From assembly GCA_017543025.1 (NCBI GenBank), contig JAFYGX010000197.1, positions 1-11,380 of the forward strand: a stretch of 11,380 bases of DNA, in the 5' to 3' direction. Below the pieces are notes generated by a model. The model was given only the letters and a program-made list of their open reading frames with translations, was not told the DNA's origin and searched no databases. The DNA comes from Solobacterium sp. (GTDB lineage Bacteria; Bacillota_I; Bacilli_A; Erysipelotrichales; Erysipelotrichaceae). This document shows positions 1-7,017 of this stretch, one piece after another (within the stretch, counting starts at the first letter, position 1; every line of letters starts with the position of its first letter). The translations under genes and the position numbers were made by a program.

Positions 1-14
1 GAGTGAGGTGAGCT

Positions 15-1481
15 ATGAAGGATGAACAGTTTCAGAACAGGATCCGGATACTTTGCTTTGCGGGCGTGACAGCGGTCCTCTTTCTGTTTTTCGCACTGAT
101 CACCCACTGGACGCCGGCGTGCGGAGATGACTGGGTGTATGCGGTCGGCGGAAAATGGAACAACCCGTTTCAGCAGGCGTTCTATATGTATCAGACCTGG
201 TCCGGCCGTTATCTCAGCGAGCTGTGGGGCTTTCTGGTTGCGCCGCATAAGAATCTGTGGAATATTCTGAACCCGCTGTTTTTTACCTGCATCTTTCTGC
301 TTGCGGTATGGAACGGTGCGGACAAGGAGAACCGCCTTGTCAGCGGTCTCTTGAGCGCCGCTCTGATGCTGGGGGTGGGGAACCGGGTTCGCATGCAGAC
401 GTATACGTGGATCATGGGAACGACCTATGTGATTCCGCTGCTGCTGTTTCTGCTTTATGTGCTTCTTCTGAAGCAATGGGTTTTTACCGGTCAGCTGAAG
501 CAGAAATGGGTGTATCCGCTCATGATCGTTCTCAATTTCTGCATCCCGCTGTATATGGAAAATGCGGCGGCACTGCTGTGCGGGGCGAATCTGCTTGTTC
601 TGCTGTATCTCTGGTTCAGGGCGAAGCCGCTTCTTCCGAAGATGGCGTGGCTGTTTGCGGCCGGGTTCTGTTCAACGCTGATCATTCTGCTTTCACCCGG
701 TGCTGCGGCAAGGCTGAACAATGACAACGCGGTGTTCCGTTCTCTCAGCCTTATGGAAAAAATCGGGCAGAACCTTCCGTATTTCTTTGAACATACCTTT
801 ACGGAAAGCCGGATCATTACGGTCGCCCTCTTACTGTCCTTTACGCTTCACTCCCTTTCACAGATCGCAAAGCACAGGCTGCTCATGGTGCCTGCTGCAC
901 TGGGGCTCTGCGGCATCTTCTGGAATAACGGCATTGTGCATCTGCTTGCAGTGCTGGCATTTCTTGCGGTGACAATCTGTTATGAAGAAGACGAACATCG
1001 CCGGTGGTTTCTGGTGTTTACGGTACTCTGTGCTCTTGGGGCCAATGCGGTCATGCTTGTTTCGCCGATCTTTGACAGCCGCAGCAGTCTGTATACGGAA
1101 TATCTCTTCCTGCTTTCTGCTGTGATCCGTGCGCAGTCACTGCTTTCCGGCAGCCGGAAAGTCCGCTGTACAGCTGCGGCAGCTTCCCTGCTTCTGCTTT
1201 GCATACGGATGATCAGTTATTATGACATCTATCATATGGTGCACCTGATCAACATCCGCAGATATCAGGAAATTGAATATTACCGGGCAAGACCGGACGC
1301 CGGGGATGCATGGCTGATCGCATATCCGGATGAGTCGATTCATTCCGCCAATGTGCAGGAAGGCGATGATACGCATATGTATTATTTTAAGGAATACTAT
1401 TATCTGAATCAGGACCTGCACCTGGTGTTCTACTATCTGAAGGATTATACAGCAGAGGCGATCTTTGCGCCGAAGGAATAG
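15..1481 (+). CDS. DUF6056-like polytopic membrane protein, possible GT-C type glycosyltransferase
   Basis: A 488-residue integral membrane protein with about ten or more hydrophobic segments, the first at roughly residues 12-30. Just after it lies an acidic pair (D38 D39, in ACGDDWVYAV), then a W-S-G-R motif at 62-65. An acidic motif in the first extracytoplasmic loop followed by many helices matches the GT-C glycosyltransferase plan, and the pattern fits DUF6056/GtrII-like proteins that accompany surface-glycan genes. The last ~80 residues are hydrophilic and Tyr-rich. If it is a GT-C enzyme, it would use a polyprenyl-phosphate sugar on the outer face of the membrane; donor and acceptor cannot be told. 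The ATG start follows a GAGGTGA site at bases 5-11, which has short spacing but is the only good one. The next gene starts 4 bases after the stop, so the two are probably cotranscribed. Membrane nature is clear from the sequence; enzymatic role is inferred. Confidence 0.8.
   Translation: MKDEQFQNRIRILCFAGVTAVLFLFFALITHWTPACGDDWVYAVGGKWNNPFQQAFYMYQTWSGRYLSELWGFLVAPHKNLWNILNPLFFTCIFLLAVWNGADKENRLVSGLLSAALMLGVGNRVRMQTYTWIMGTTYVIPLLLFLLYVLLLKQWVFTGQLKQKWVYPLMIVLNFCIPLYMENAAALLCGANLLVLLYLWFRAKPLLPKMAWLFAAGFCSTLIILLSPGAAARLNNDNAVFRSLSLMEKIGQNLPYFFEHTFTESRIITVALLLSFTLHSLSQIAKHRLLMVPAALGLCGIFWNNGIVHLLAVLAFLAVTICYEEDEHRRWFLVFTVLCALGANAVMLVSPIFDSRSSLYTEYLFLLSAVIRAQSLLSGSRKVRCTAAAASLLLLCIRMISYYDIYHMVHLINIRRYQEIEYYRARPDAGDAWLIAYPDESIHSANVQEGDDTHMYYFKEYYYLNQDLHLVFYYLKDYTAEAIFAPKE
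1473..1477 (+). promoter_or_regulatory. Ribosome binding site fixing the start of the first GT4 gene
   Basis: AAGGA lies 8 bases before the ATG at 1486, inside the last codons of the preceding gene. It favours this ATG over the in-frame TTG at 1465, which would add seven residues (MRRRNRD) and lacks a comparable site. Confidence 0.7.
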
Positions 1482-1485
1482 GGAT

Positions 1486-2691
1486 ATGAAACTGGCATTG
1501 ATCAATTCGGTGGCCGGATACGGCAGCACCGGAAGACTGGTGCGGATGCTTGGCGAAGGAGAAGCGGAGTGTCTGATCTGCTATGGCAGAAAAAGCGACA
1601 GCAGCGGGCTGCCGTCGTTTCGCATGACCTCGGAAGCAGGCTTTGTTTCACATGTCGCATATACGTTTCTGACCGATAGGCACGCCTGTTTCAATACACG
1701 GGAGACAGAGCGGATGCTGGAACAGCTGAAGGCGTTTCAGCCGGATCTCATTCATCTTCATAATCTGCATGGTTATTATCTAGACATCCGGCCATTATTT
1801 GCCTGGCTGAAGGAAAGCGGGATTCCGGTAGTCTGGACGCTGCATGACTGCTGGGCATTTACCGGACATTGCGCGCATTATACCAGCGTTTCCTGCGACC
1901 GGTGGAAGCGGGAGTGCAGAGACTGCCCGGCGCTGCTTCATTACCCGCCGACATTCAACAGGCACCACACGGAAGAAAACCGGAAGCGGAAGGAGGCGCT
2001 GTTTGCGTCGCTTGATCCGTCGTCCATGGTGATCGTTACGCCTTCGCGCTGGCTGAAGGAAGAGGCGTCGCAGTCTTTTCTGAACCGCTATGAAATCTGC
2101 ACGATTCCAAACGGCATCGACATCAATACCTTTACGCCGCGTGACTCCTCATTCCGCGCCGCACATCAGCTGGAAGGCCGTTATGTGATTCTCGCAGCGG
2201 CAGGCAGCTGGTATAAGGAAAAGGGAACAGAAGATCTGATCCGGCTGTCGAACCGTCTGCCGGAGGGAAGCGACCTGGTCGTGGTCGGCGCATCCGGGTC
2301 GTTTGCGCAGAAGCTGAAGGGAGAACATGTCCTTGTGCTTCCGCGTACCGAGTCGGCAGAGGAACTGGCAGAAATATATTCTGCTTCGGATATCTTCGTC
2401 AATCTGACGCAGGAAGATACGTTTCCGACCGTGAATCTCGAAGCGCAGGCCTGCGGCTGTCCGATTCTTACCTATGCGGCCGGCGGCAGCACGGAAACGG
2501 TCCGGGAAGGTACGGGCGCTTCGGCAGAGGCCGGAAATCTTGACGCACTGATCGGGATGATCAAAGATAATATGGATGGCCGCATCCGCTTTGATCGGTC
2601 AGCGTGTGAAACAAACGGAAAACAGTACAGCCGGGAAGCGATGATCGAGGGTTATCAGGCGCTTTACCGGCGCATGGAGAAGCGAAACTGA
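1486..2691 (+). CDS. Family 4 (GT-B fold) glycosyltransferase with cysteine cluster
   Basis: A 401-residue soluble glycosyltransferase. The N-terminal half opens with MKLALINSV and a glycine-rich turn (YGSTGR). It then carries WTLHDCWAFTGHC at 117-129, followed by further cysteines: C122, C129, C137, C144 and C147. This H-D-C-W...T-G-x-C...C-x2-C-P signature is typical of a GT4 subgroup found in capsule and exopolysaccharide loci. The C-terminal half has the usual linker (VTPSRWL), the IPNGID motif, a strand-Gly segment (AAAGSWYKEKG) and the nucleotide-sugar segment EDTFPTVNLEAQACG, in which the E-x7-E pair reads D-x7-E. It should transfer a sugar from a nucleotide donor to a lipid-linked acceptor at the inner membrane face; the sugar cannot be predicted. 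It sits directly after the DUF6056-like gene, which suggests the two act on the same glycan. Fold and family are secure, specificity is not. Confidence 0.93.
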   Translation: MKLALINSVAGYGSTGRLVRMLGEGEAECLICYGRKSDSSGLPSFRMTSEAGFVSHVAYTFLTDRHACFNTRETERMLEQLKAFQPDLIHLHNLHGYYLDIRPLFAWLKESGIPVVWTLHDCWAFTGHCAHYTSVSCDRWKRECRDCPALLHYPPTFNRHHTEENRKRKEALFASLDPSSMVIVTPSRWLKEEASQSFLNRYEICTIPNGIDINTFTPRDSSFRAAHQLEGRYVILAAAGSWYKEKGTEDLIRLSNRLPEGSDLVVVGASGSFAQKLKGEHVLVLPRTESAEELAEIYSASDIFVNLTQEDTFPTVNLEAQACGCPILTYAAGGSTETVREGTGASAEAGNLDALIGMIKDNMDGRIRFDRSACETNGKQYSREAMIEGYQALYRRMEKRN

Positions 2692-2715
2692 AACAGCAGA
2701 ACTGCGGTTTCGGTT
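2686..2715 (+). other. Intercistronic RNA hairpin spanning a stop codon
   Basis: AACTGAAAC (2686-2694) pairs with GTTTCGGTT (2707-2715): nine consecutive pairs, one of them U-G. Inside, GCA/TGC (2696-2698 with 2703-2705) adds three pairs around a four-base loop after one A/G mismatch. The left arm contains the TGA stop of the preceding GT4 gene. No T-run follows, so this is not a standard intrinsic terminator. It could stabilise the mRNA, mark a processing site, or tune expression of the HAD gene, whose ribosome site begins about 10 bases downstream. Confidence 0.5.
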
Positions 2716-2725
2716 AAGATACAGA

Positions 2726-2730
2726 AGAGG
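2726..2730 (+). promoter_or_regulatory. Ribosome binding site deciding a GTG start
   Basis: AGAGG ends 9 bases before GTG at 2740. The in-frame TTG at 2731 directly abuts this site and so cannot be the start. Confidence 0.7.
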
Positions 2731-2739
2731 TTGTCTGAA

Positions 2740-3300
2740 GTGAACGTTTACGATTGGGATGATACGATTTACCGGGGGGATTCGACGATGGGAATGGTGT
2801 TGTATGCATGGACGCACCGGCCGAAGACCCTTCTGAGCATTCCGCGCACCGCGGGCTGCGGACTTTTGTTTGTGCTGAAGCTCATGCCGAAAAAAACATT
2901 CAAGCAGAACCTGTTTCATATGTTTACGATGATTGATGACATGGATGCCTTTGTGGAGGAATATACTGCTTCGCATATGGACCATGTCAAGGACTGGTAC
3001 AGGGCGCAGCAGAAGGAAGATGATGTGGTGATCTCCGCATCACCGGAATTTCTGATCCGTTCGTTCTGCCAGAAACAGGGCATCCGAACCGTGATGGCGA
3101 GCCCGGTCGATCCGTATACGGGCGTTTACAGCGGGGAGAACTGCCATGGCGAAGAAAAGGTGAAACGGTTCCGGCAGGTATTCGGTGACGCGAAAATCGA
3201 TGCGTTCTATTCGGACTCCCGCAGTGACACCCCGCTGGCGAAGCTCGCAGAAAAAGCGTTTCTTGTCAAAGGCGACGAACTGAGGGAGTGGAAGCCATGA
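2740..3300 (+). CDS. HAD-superfamily phosphatase, subclass IB-like
   Basis: A 186-residue haloacid dehalogenase-type phosphatase starting at GTG (MNVYDWDDTIYRGDST). All four HAD motifs are visible. Motif I is D5-W-D7-D-T9, with D5 the expected nucleophile and D7 the acid/base. Motif II is the Ser in VISAS at 97-101. Motif III is the lysine in GEEKVKRF, K140 or K142. Motif IV is D159-S-R-S-D163, for Mg2+ binding. The insert between motifs I and II is helical, as expected for a C1 cap of the phosphoserine-phosphatase-like IB group. There is no signal peptide, so it should be cytoplasmic. The substrate is unknown; sitting between a glycosyltransferase and an acyltransferase gene, a sugar-phosphate, polyol-phosphate or lipid-phosphate intermediate is plausible but unproven. 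Its TGA overlaps the ATG of the next gene (ATGA), indicating translational coupling. Confidence 0.9.
   Translation: MNVYDWDDTIYRGDSTMGMVLYAWTHRPKTLLSIPRTAGCGLLFVLKLMPKKTFKQNLFHMFTMIDDMDAFVEEYTASHMDHVKDWYRAQQKEDDVVISASPEFLIRSFCQKQGIRTVMASPVDPYTGVYSGENCHGEEKVKRFRQVFGDAKIDAFYSDSRSDTPLAKLAEKAFLVKGDELREWKP
3282..3288 (+). promoter_or_regulatory. Ribosome binding site for the MBOAT gene
   Basis: GAGGGAG ends 8 bases before the ATG at 3297. The in-frame GTG at 3288 overlaps this site and is rejected as the start. Confidence 0.7.
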
Positions 3301-4691
3301 GTATTCTTTCCTTTTCCTATGTACTGTTTGCGGCAGCCGCTTCGCTGATCTCTTGGCTGATTCCCTCAAAGGAAGGTTCTGTGCGGCGTACGGTTACCAT
3401 CTGCGCACTGAATCTTGTCTTCCTTTCGTTTCTGCGGGCGAGGATTCTGGATGTCGCCTATATTATCGTTCTCTGTATCTGGACCTGGTTTGCCGGACTG
3501 ACCGTATCGCGAAACCGGACCCCGCTTTCGCTTGCGCTCGCCGTCAGCGTACCTGCGGCCGGTCTGTTTTTTTTCAAATATGCCGGCCTGTTTTCCGCGC
3601 ACGGGGTTCTGCTTCCGCTTGGAATTTCGTTTTATACGTTCAAGGCGATCAGCTATCTGGCAGATATCTATCAGAACCGGATCGAAAAGCACAGCCTCCT
3701 GCCGGTATTTGCATATCTCACATTCTTTCCGGTCTTCATGGCCGGGCCGATCAACCGGGCAGAACCGTTTTTCAATCAGCTGAATTCCGCCTGGATGTTT
3801 TCCTATTCGGATCAGAAAAAAGGCTTTCTGCAGGCAATGCTGGGCGGATTTGAAAAGCTTGTGATCGCCGACCAGCTGGCCCGCGGCGTACGGGTGTTTC
3901 TTTCGGCGGAGCTTTCCGGCTGGTATACGGTGTTCGGGGTGCTGCTGTATTCCTTTCAGATCTATGCGGACTTTGACGCCTATTCCAATGTGGCGATCGG
4001 CGTTTCCCGTCTGATCGGAGTGAAGATCGAAAAGAACTTTGATGTTCCGTATCTTTCCGCTTCGATCATTTCCTTCTGGCGCCGGTGGCATATCAGTCTT
4101 TCTTCCTGGCTGCGAGATTATGTCTATATTCCGCTGGGCGGAAGCAGAAAGGGAGAAGCGCGCCGCATTGTCAATGTGATGACCTCGTTTCTGATCAGCG
4201 GCTTATGGCATGGCTCCACCATTCTGTTTGTGATCTGGGGTGCCGGGCATGGCGTGCTGAACCTGCTGGAAGGGGCAGTCGGAAGAGCGATGAAGAAACG
4301 GAGAAAAAAGGTTCCGGTATGGCTTCTGCCGGCTGGTGTGGTGCTGAACTTTGTGCTGGTCAGTCTGCTGTGGGTATTCTTCCGTTCCGCATCTCTCGCG
4401 GAAGCGATGGGAATTTTTGCCCGCATGAGTACTGCTTCCGGGCTGCCGCATCTGTCGTATGAAGCGGCGGGCATAACGCTGAATGAACTGAACTGGCTTG
4501 CGGTGCTGATGGGAATGATCATTCTGAGCGACCTGTTTCGCTGGGCGCTCAAAGAGCCGCTGGACTGGCTGGGAAAACAGTTTTTTGTGTTCCGTTGGGC
4601 GTTTTATGCCACTCTGCTCGTGATTGCGGTTATTTTCGGTGTCTACGGACCGGGATACCATCCGGAGGATTTTATCTATGTCACATTCTGA
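3297..4691 (+). CDS. MBOAT family O-acyltransferase (AlgI/DltB-like)
   Basis: A 464-residue polytopic protein of the membrane-bound O-acyltransferase family. The hallmark block WRRWHISLSSWLRDYVYIPL begins at W261, with GGSRKG following. The conserved region GLWHGST holds the expected catalytic histidine H305, followed by GAGHG with H318. Earlier hallmarks include LPLGISFYTFKAISYLADIY and FFPVFMAGPINR. Length is between DltB and AlgI. Such proteins take an acyl group from the cytoplasmic side and pass it through the membrane to an extracellular glycan or a partner protein. The gene overlaps the next one by 14 bases, and that gene encodes an SGNH/DltD-like protein, the classic partner arrangement. 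No carrier-protein or D-alanine ligase gene is present here, so acetylation of a polysaccharide is favoured over teichoic-acid D-alanylation. Family is certain; substrate is inferred. Confidence 0.95.
   Translation: MSILSFSYVLFAAAASLISWLIPSKEGSVRRTVTICALNLVFLSFLRARILDVAYIIVLCIWTWFAGLTVSRNRTPLSLALAVSVPAAGLFFFKYAGLFSAHGVLLPLGISFYTFKAISYLADIYQNRIEKHSLLPVFAYLTFFPVFMAGPINRAEPFFNQLNSAWMFSYSDQKKGFLQAMLGGFEKLVIADQLARGVRVFLSAELSGWYTVFGVLLYSFQIYADFDAYSNVAIGVSRLIGVKIEKNFDVPYLSASIISFWRRWHISLSSWLRDYVYIPLGGSRKGEARRIVNVMTSFLISGLWHGSTILFVIWGAGHGVLNLLEGAVGRAMKKRRKKVPVWLLPAGVVLNFVLVSLLWVFFRSASLAEAMGIFARMSTASGLPHLSYEAAGITLNELNWLAVLMGMIILSDLFRWALKEPLDWLGKQFFVFRWAFYATLLVIAVIFGVYGPGYHPEDFIYVTF
4664..4668 (+). promoter_or_regulatory. 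Ribosome binding site for the SGNH-protein gene
   Basis: GGAGG lies 9 bases before the ATG at 4678, within the end of the MBOAT gene. It sets the start there rather than at the in-frame TTG at 4624, which would add 18 residues read from MBOAT coding sequence. Confidence 0.75.
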
Positions 4692-6990
4692 AACACAGCA
4701 TACAGAGATCCCGGCTGATACAGAGGCGGTAAAGGAGCCTTCCGCTGCCGGAAACCGGAAGCCTGCGGGTAAAAAACGAGGCCGGAAGAAAAAAGAAACA
4801 GCGGCCGCATCCGATTCCCGGACAGAACCGGAGAAAAAGAGCAGACCGAAACGGAAGACAAAAGCAGACGCAGAAACCAGCGCAGAAAAAACAGCCAACA
4901 CAGATGCAAACGCATCAGAACCTGCTTCCAGAGCGGCCCGGGGCGCCAGTGCGACTGCCGGCAGAAAAAGACGCCGGAAAAAGACGGCAGATACAGAAAC
5001 AAAGCGCAGTACAGATACGGAATCTGAAGACATAATCAAAGCAGAAAATCCGGCCGCAGTGAATCTGGAACAGAATAATGAAGCGGCATCAGCTGAGATA
5101 AATGGGGCTGAGGTGAACCGGAGTGAACCGGCAGAGAAGAAAAAACGCGGCCGCAGAAAGAAAACGGCCGGAATGGAAGCCGAAGGCAGCCGGACAGAAA
5201 AACAGGGCAGCGCTTCTTCCGCAATTCCCGAAGCCGGTACAGCAGTCACAGAAGCTGTAAGCACACCGGATGTGACAGCCGCCGAACCGGAAACAGAGAC
5301 ATCTGCTCCGGAAGAAAAGCCGGTTTCATCGGCCCGGATTGAGGAAGCCGGAAGCGTCGAAGCGGTTACAGCCGGAACGGAGGTTCTGTACCGTGCAGAT
5401 TCTGTTCCGGAGGTCCCGCCTCTGGAACCGCTGTCCGAGCGTTCGATTTCGGAACTTATTCGAAATGCGGAAACCGCTGCGAGAACAGCACCGAAGGAAC
5501 GGGGGAAGAAAGAGACGCGTTACCGCCGCCGGCTGCGGTTTTTCCGGGAGCTGCTGGAAGCCGGGCTGAAAGGCGTGATTCTGCTTGGGCTTGCCGCATT
5601 GATCTGGGTAGTGCTGACACCGTATTTCCGGATCGACCGGAACAGGGACGGAGAGATGATGCGGGCGTTTCCGAGTAATTCGATCGATGTGCTGGCGCTT
5701 GGCTCTTCCCATATGCAGTATGCATTCAATCCGGGCGTGTTCTATGCCGAGAGCGGTTATTACAGCTACGTGTTCGGATCAGTCTGCCAGCCGTTTTCGG
5801 AGAGCGTGTATCTGCTGGAAGAAGTGCTGAAGACACAGAAGCCGGAGGTACTGGTCGTGGATGTATTTACCCTGCTGCCGCAGAGTCAGGTATGTTATGC
5901 GGACGGGACGTATTACATTGCGATGGACATGCTGAGCGGAAGAACCAGATATGATTCGGCGGATGCGATACCCGATACGGTTGATCCGGACGTGAAGCTC
6001 GGCTATCAGGTCGATCTTTACATGAACCATGACAACTGGAAGACGATGGACTTTTCCGATCTGAATTCGATTCTGAAAAACGGGCAGGAAGACCGCACAG
6101 TGAACTGGGGACTCGGCTATGTCGATCAGATGCCGGAAGATCCGAAGTATACGCCGCTGGAAGTGTTTGAGCCGAAGGAGAAGCTGGAGCTCAGCGAGCG
6201 GGAGAAATACTGGATTGACCGGCTGGTGAACAGATGCAGAGAAAGCGGAATCCATCTGATCTTTGTCAAAACCCCGTATCAGGAAGATCAGGATGACGCG
6301 GATAAGCTGGCTGCGGTATGGAGCTATCTCGATGAGATCGGTGCGGAGTATATTGACTTTCTTGCCAGGGCGAAGGATCTGGAATGGTATCTCGATATGG
6401 ACGGCGATACCTGGCACAACAATACCTGGGGAGCTGAAATTGTCACAAAGCATCTGGCGGAAGTGATTCAGTCAGGAGGATATGTGAAACATCACAGGCA
6501 GAATGAGACGACGGATAAGGTCTATGCGCTTTCGCTGCAGCGGACAGCGGATTATCTTCTGACAAAGCAGAATATCAACATCTATCATCTGCTGGAGGAT
6601 GCCGCAAAGTATCCGTGCATCACTGCGGTCCGCATACCTGCCGCAAAAACCAGTTCCATCGGGGAGTATGAGAATACGGCCCTGCAGGCACTCGGGTTTC
6701 ATCACGATTTCATCGCAGAGAAAAACAGACCCTATTACGGACTGGTGAAAAACGGCCAGGTGATCCAGGAAGGCAATGAGCCGTTTGAAACGGAGCTCGA
6801 AGGCGTAAAGGTAAGCTTTACCGAAGAGGATATTCTGTTCAACGGCGCCAGTACCGGGCAGCTGGGAGAGATGCAGATCATCTTCTGCGATGATCAGTTT
6901 GAATGGTTCAATCCGATTGCGATTGACTTTTCCAGCGGTCATTTCTGGAAGAAAGGCTGTGACGGCTGGAACTGTGAAGTCAATCCGTGA
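4678..6990 (+). CDS. SGNH/DltD-like acyltransferase partner with long basic low-complexity N-terminal tail and extra C-terminal domain
   Basis: A 770-residue single-pass membrane protein with four parts. Residues 1 to about 290 are low complexity, rich in Ala, Glu, Lys, Thr and Ser, with four basic clusters near 32-39, 56-62, 95-103 and 154-163. One transmembrane helix follows at about 298-316, preceded by an Arg-rich stretch (RYRRRLRFFRE), which places the tail in the cytoplasm. An SGNH-like domain spans about 325-605: its nucleophile motif is GSSH with S343 or S344 (residues 342-345), and the catalytic Asp/His pair is D577-T-W-H580, followed by NNTWGAE as in DltD/AlgX-like proteins. Residues 609-770 form an extra domain. 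The gene overlaps the MBOAT gene by 14 bases, so the two proteins probably work as a pair, with this one transferring the acyl group to the glycan outside the cell. In the tail, Thr codons are mostly ACA, while ACG is common elsewhere, so the tail differs in codon use as well as content. Catalytic residues and pairing are well supported; tail and C-terminal functions are unknown. Confidence 0.88.
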   Translation: MSHSETQHTEIPADTEAVKEPSAAGNRKPAGKKRGRKKKETAAASDSRTEPEKKSRPKRKTKADAETSAEKTANTDANASEPASRAARGASATAGRKRRRKKTADTETKRSTDTESEDIIKAENPAAVNLEQNNEAASAEINGAEVNRSEPAEKKKRGRRKKTAGMEAEGSRTEKQGSASSAIPEAGTAVTEAVSTPDVTAAEPETETSAPEEKPVSSARIEEAGSVEAVTAGTEVLYRADSVPEVPPLEPLSERSISELIRNAETAARTAPKERGKKETRYRRRLRFFRELLEAGLKGVILLGLAALIWVVLTPYFRIDRNRDGEMMRAFPSNSIDVLALGSSHMQYAFNPGVFYAESGYYSYVFGSVCQPFSESVYLLEEVLKTQKPEVLVVDVFTLLPQSQVCYADGTYYIAMDMLSGRTRYDSADAIPDTVDPDVKLGYQVDLYMNHDNWKTMDFSDLNSILKNGQEDRTVNWGLGYVDQMPEDPKYTPLEVFEPKEKLELSEREKYWIDRLVNRCRESGIHLIFVKTPYQEDQDDADKLAAVWSYLDEIGAEYIDFLARAKDLEWYLDMDGDTWHNNTWGAEIVTKHLAEVIQSGGYVKHHRQNETTDKVYALSLQRTADYLLTKQNINIYHLLEDAAKYPCITAVRIPAAKTSSIGEYENTALQALGFHHDFIAEKNRPYYGLVKNGQVIQEGNEPFETELEGVKVSFTEEDILFNGASTGQLGEMQIIFCDDQFEWFNPIAIDFSSGHFWKKGCDGWNCEVNP
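4771..5166 (+). repeat. Degenerate repeats encoding basic AT-hook-like clusters
   Basis: Four lysine/arginine clusters recur in the tail of the SGNH protein: GKKRGRKKKET, SRPKRKTKAD, GRKRRRKKTAD and EKKKRGRRKKTAG. The first and last are also similar in DNA (AAAAAACGAGGCCGGAAGAA near 4771 and AAAAAACGCGGCCGCAGAAA near 5139), which suggests duplication within the gene. Acidic Ala/Thr/Glu-rich spacers separate the clusters. The R-G-R core resembles an AT-hook, but such motifs also arise in unrelated disordered polycationic regions. Confidence 0.6.
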
Positions 6991-6999
6991 GTTTTTCCA

Positions 7000-7008
7000 T
7001 GATATACT
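7000..7008 (+). promoter_or_regulatory. Candidate extended -10 promoter before the GT2 gene
   Basis: TGATATACT fits an extended -10 (TG-N-TATACT, one mismatch to TATAAT). I see no good -35 element 16-18 bases upstream. Transcription would start about 6-8 bases after the box, at about 7014-7016, almost on the ATG at 7018. That would give a leaderless or nearly leaderless message and would agree with the lack of a ribosome site before this gene. Confidence 0.35.
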
Positions 7009-7017
7009 GAACTCTGT

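Noticed and set aside
1..14. End of an upstream gene (TGA at 4-6)
   Set aside because: Too few bases to show that this TGA is a real stop codon of a coding frame.
2686..2715. Intrinsic terminator at the hairpin
   Set aside because: The stem is followed by AAGATACAGAAG and not by a T-run, so Rho-independent termination is unlikely.
3366..4091. 241-codon open frame on the - strand
   Set aside because: Antisense to the MBOAT gene; no domain and no plausible upstream ribosome site seen.
4203..5264. 353-codon open frame on the - strand rich in Ser, Ala and Phe
   Set aside because: It overlaps the MBOAT gene and the low-complexity tail; the repeat-like look is the complement of the Lys/Glu/Ala-rich tail.
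4678..6990. Standard dltD of the D-alanylation operon
   Set aside because: No dltA or dltC in the window, the protein carries an unusual tail and C-terminal domain, and the context is glycosyltransferases; the gene symbol would be unsupported.
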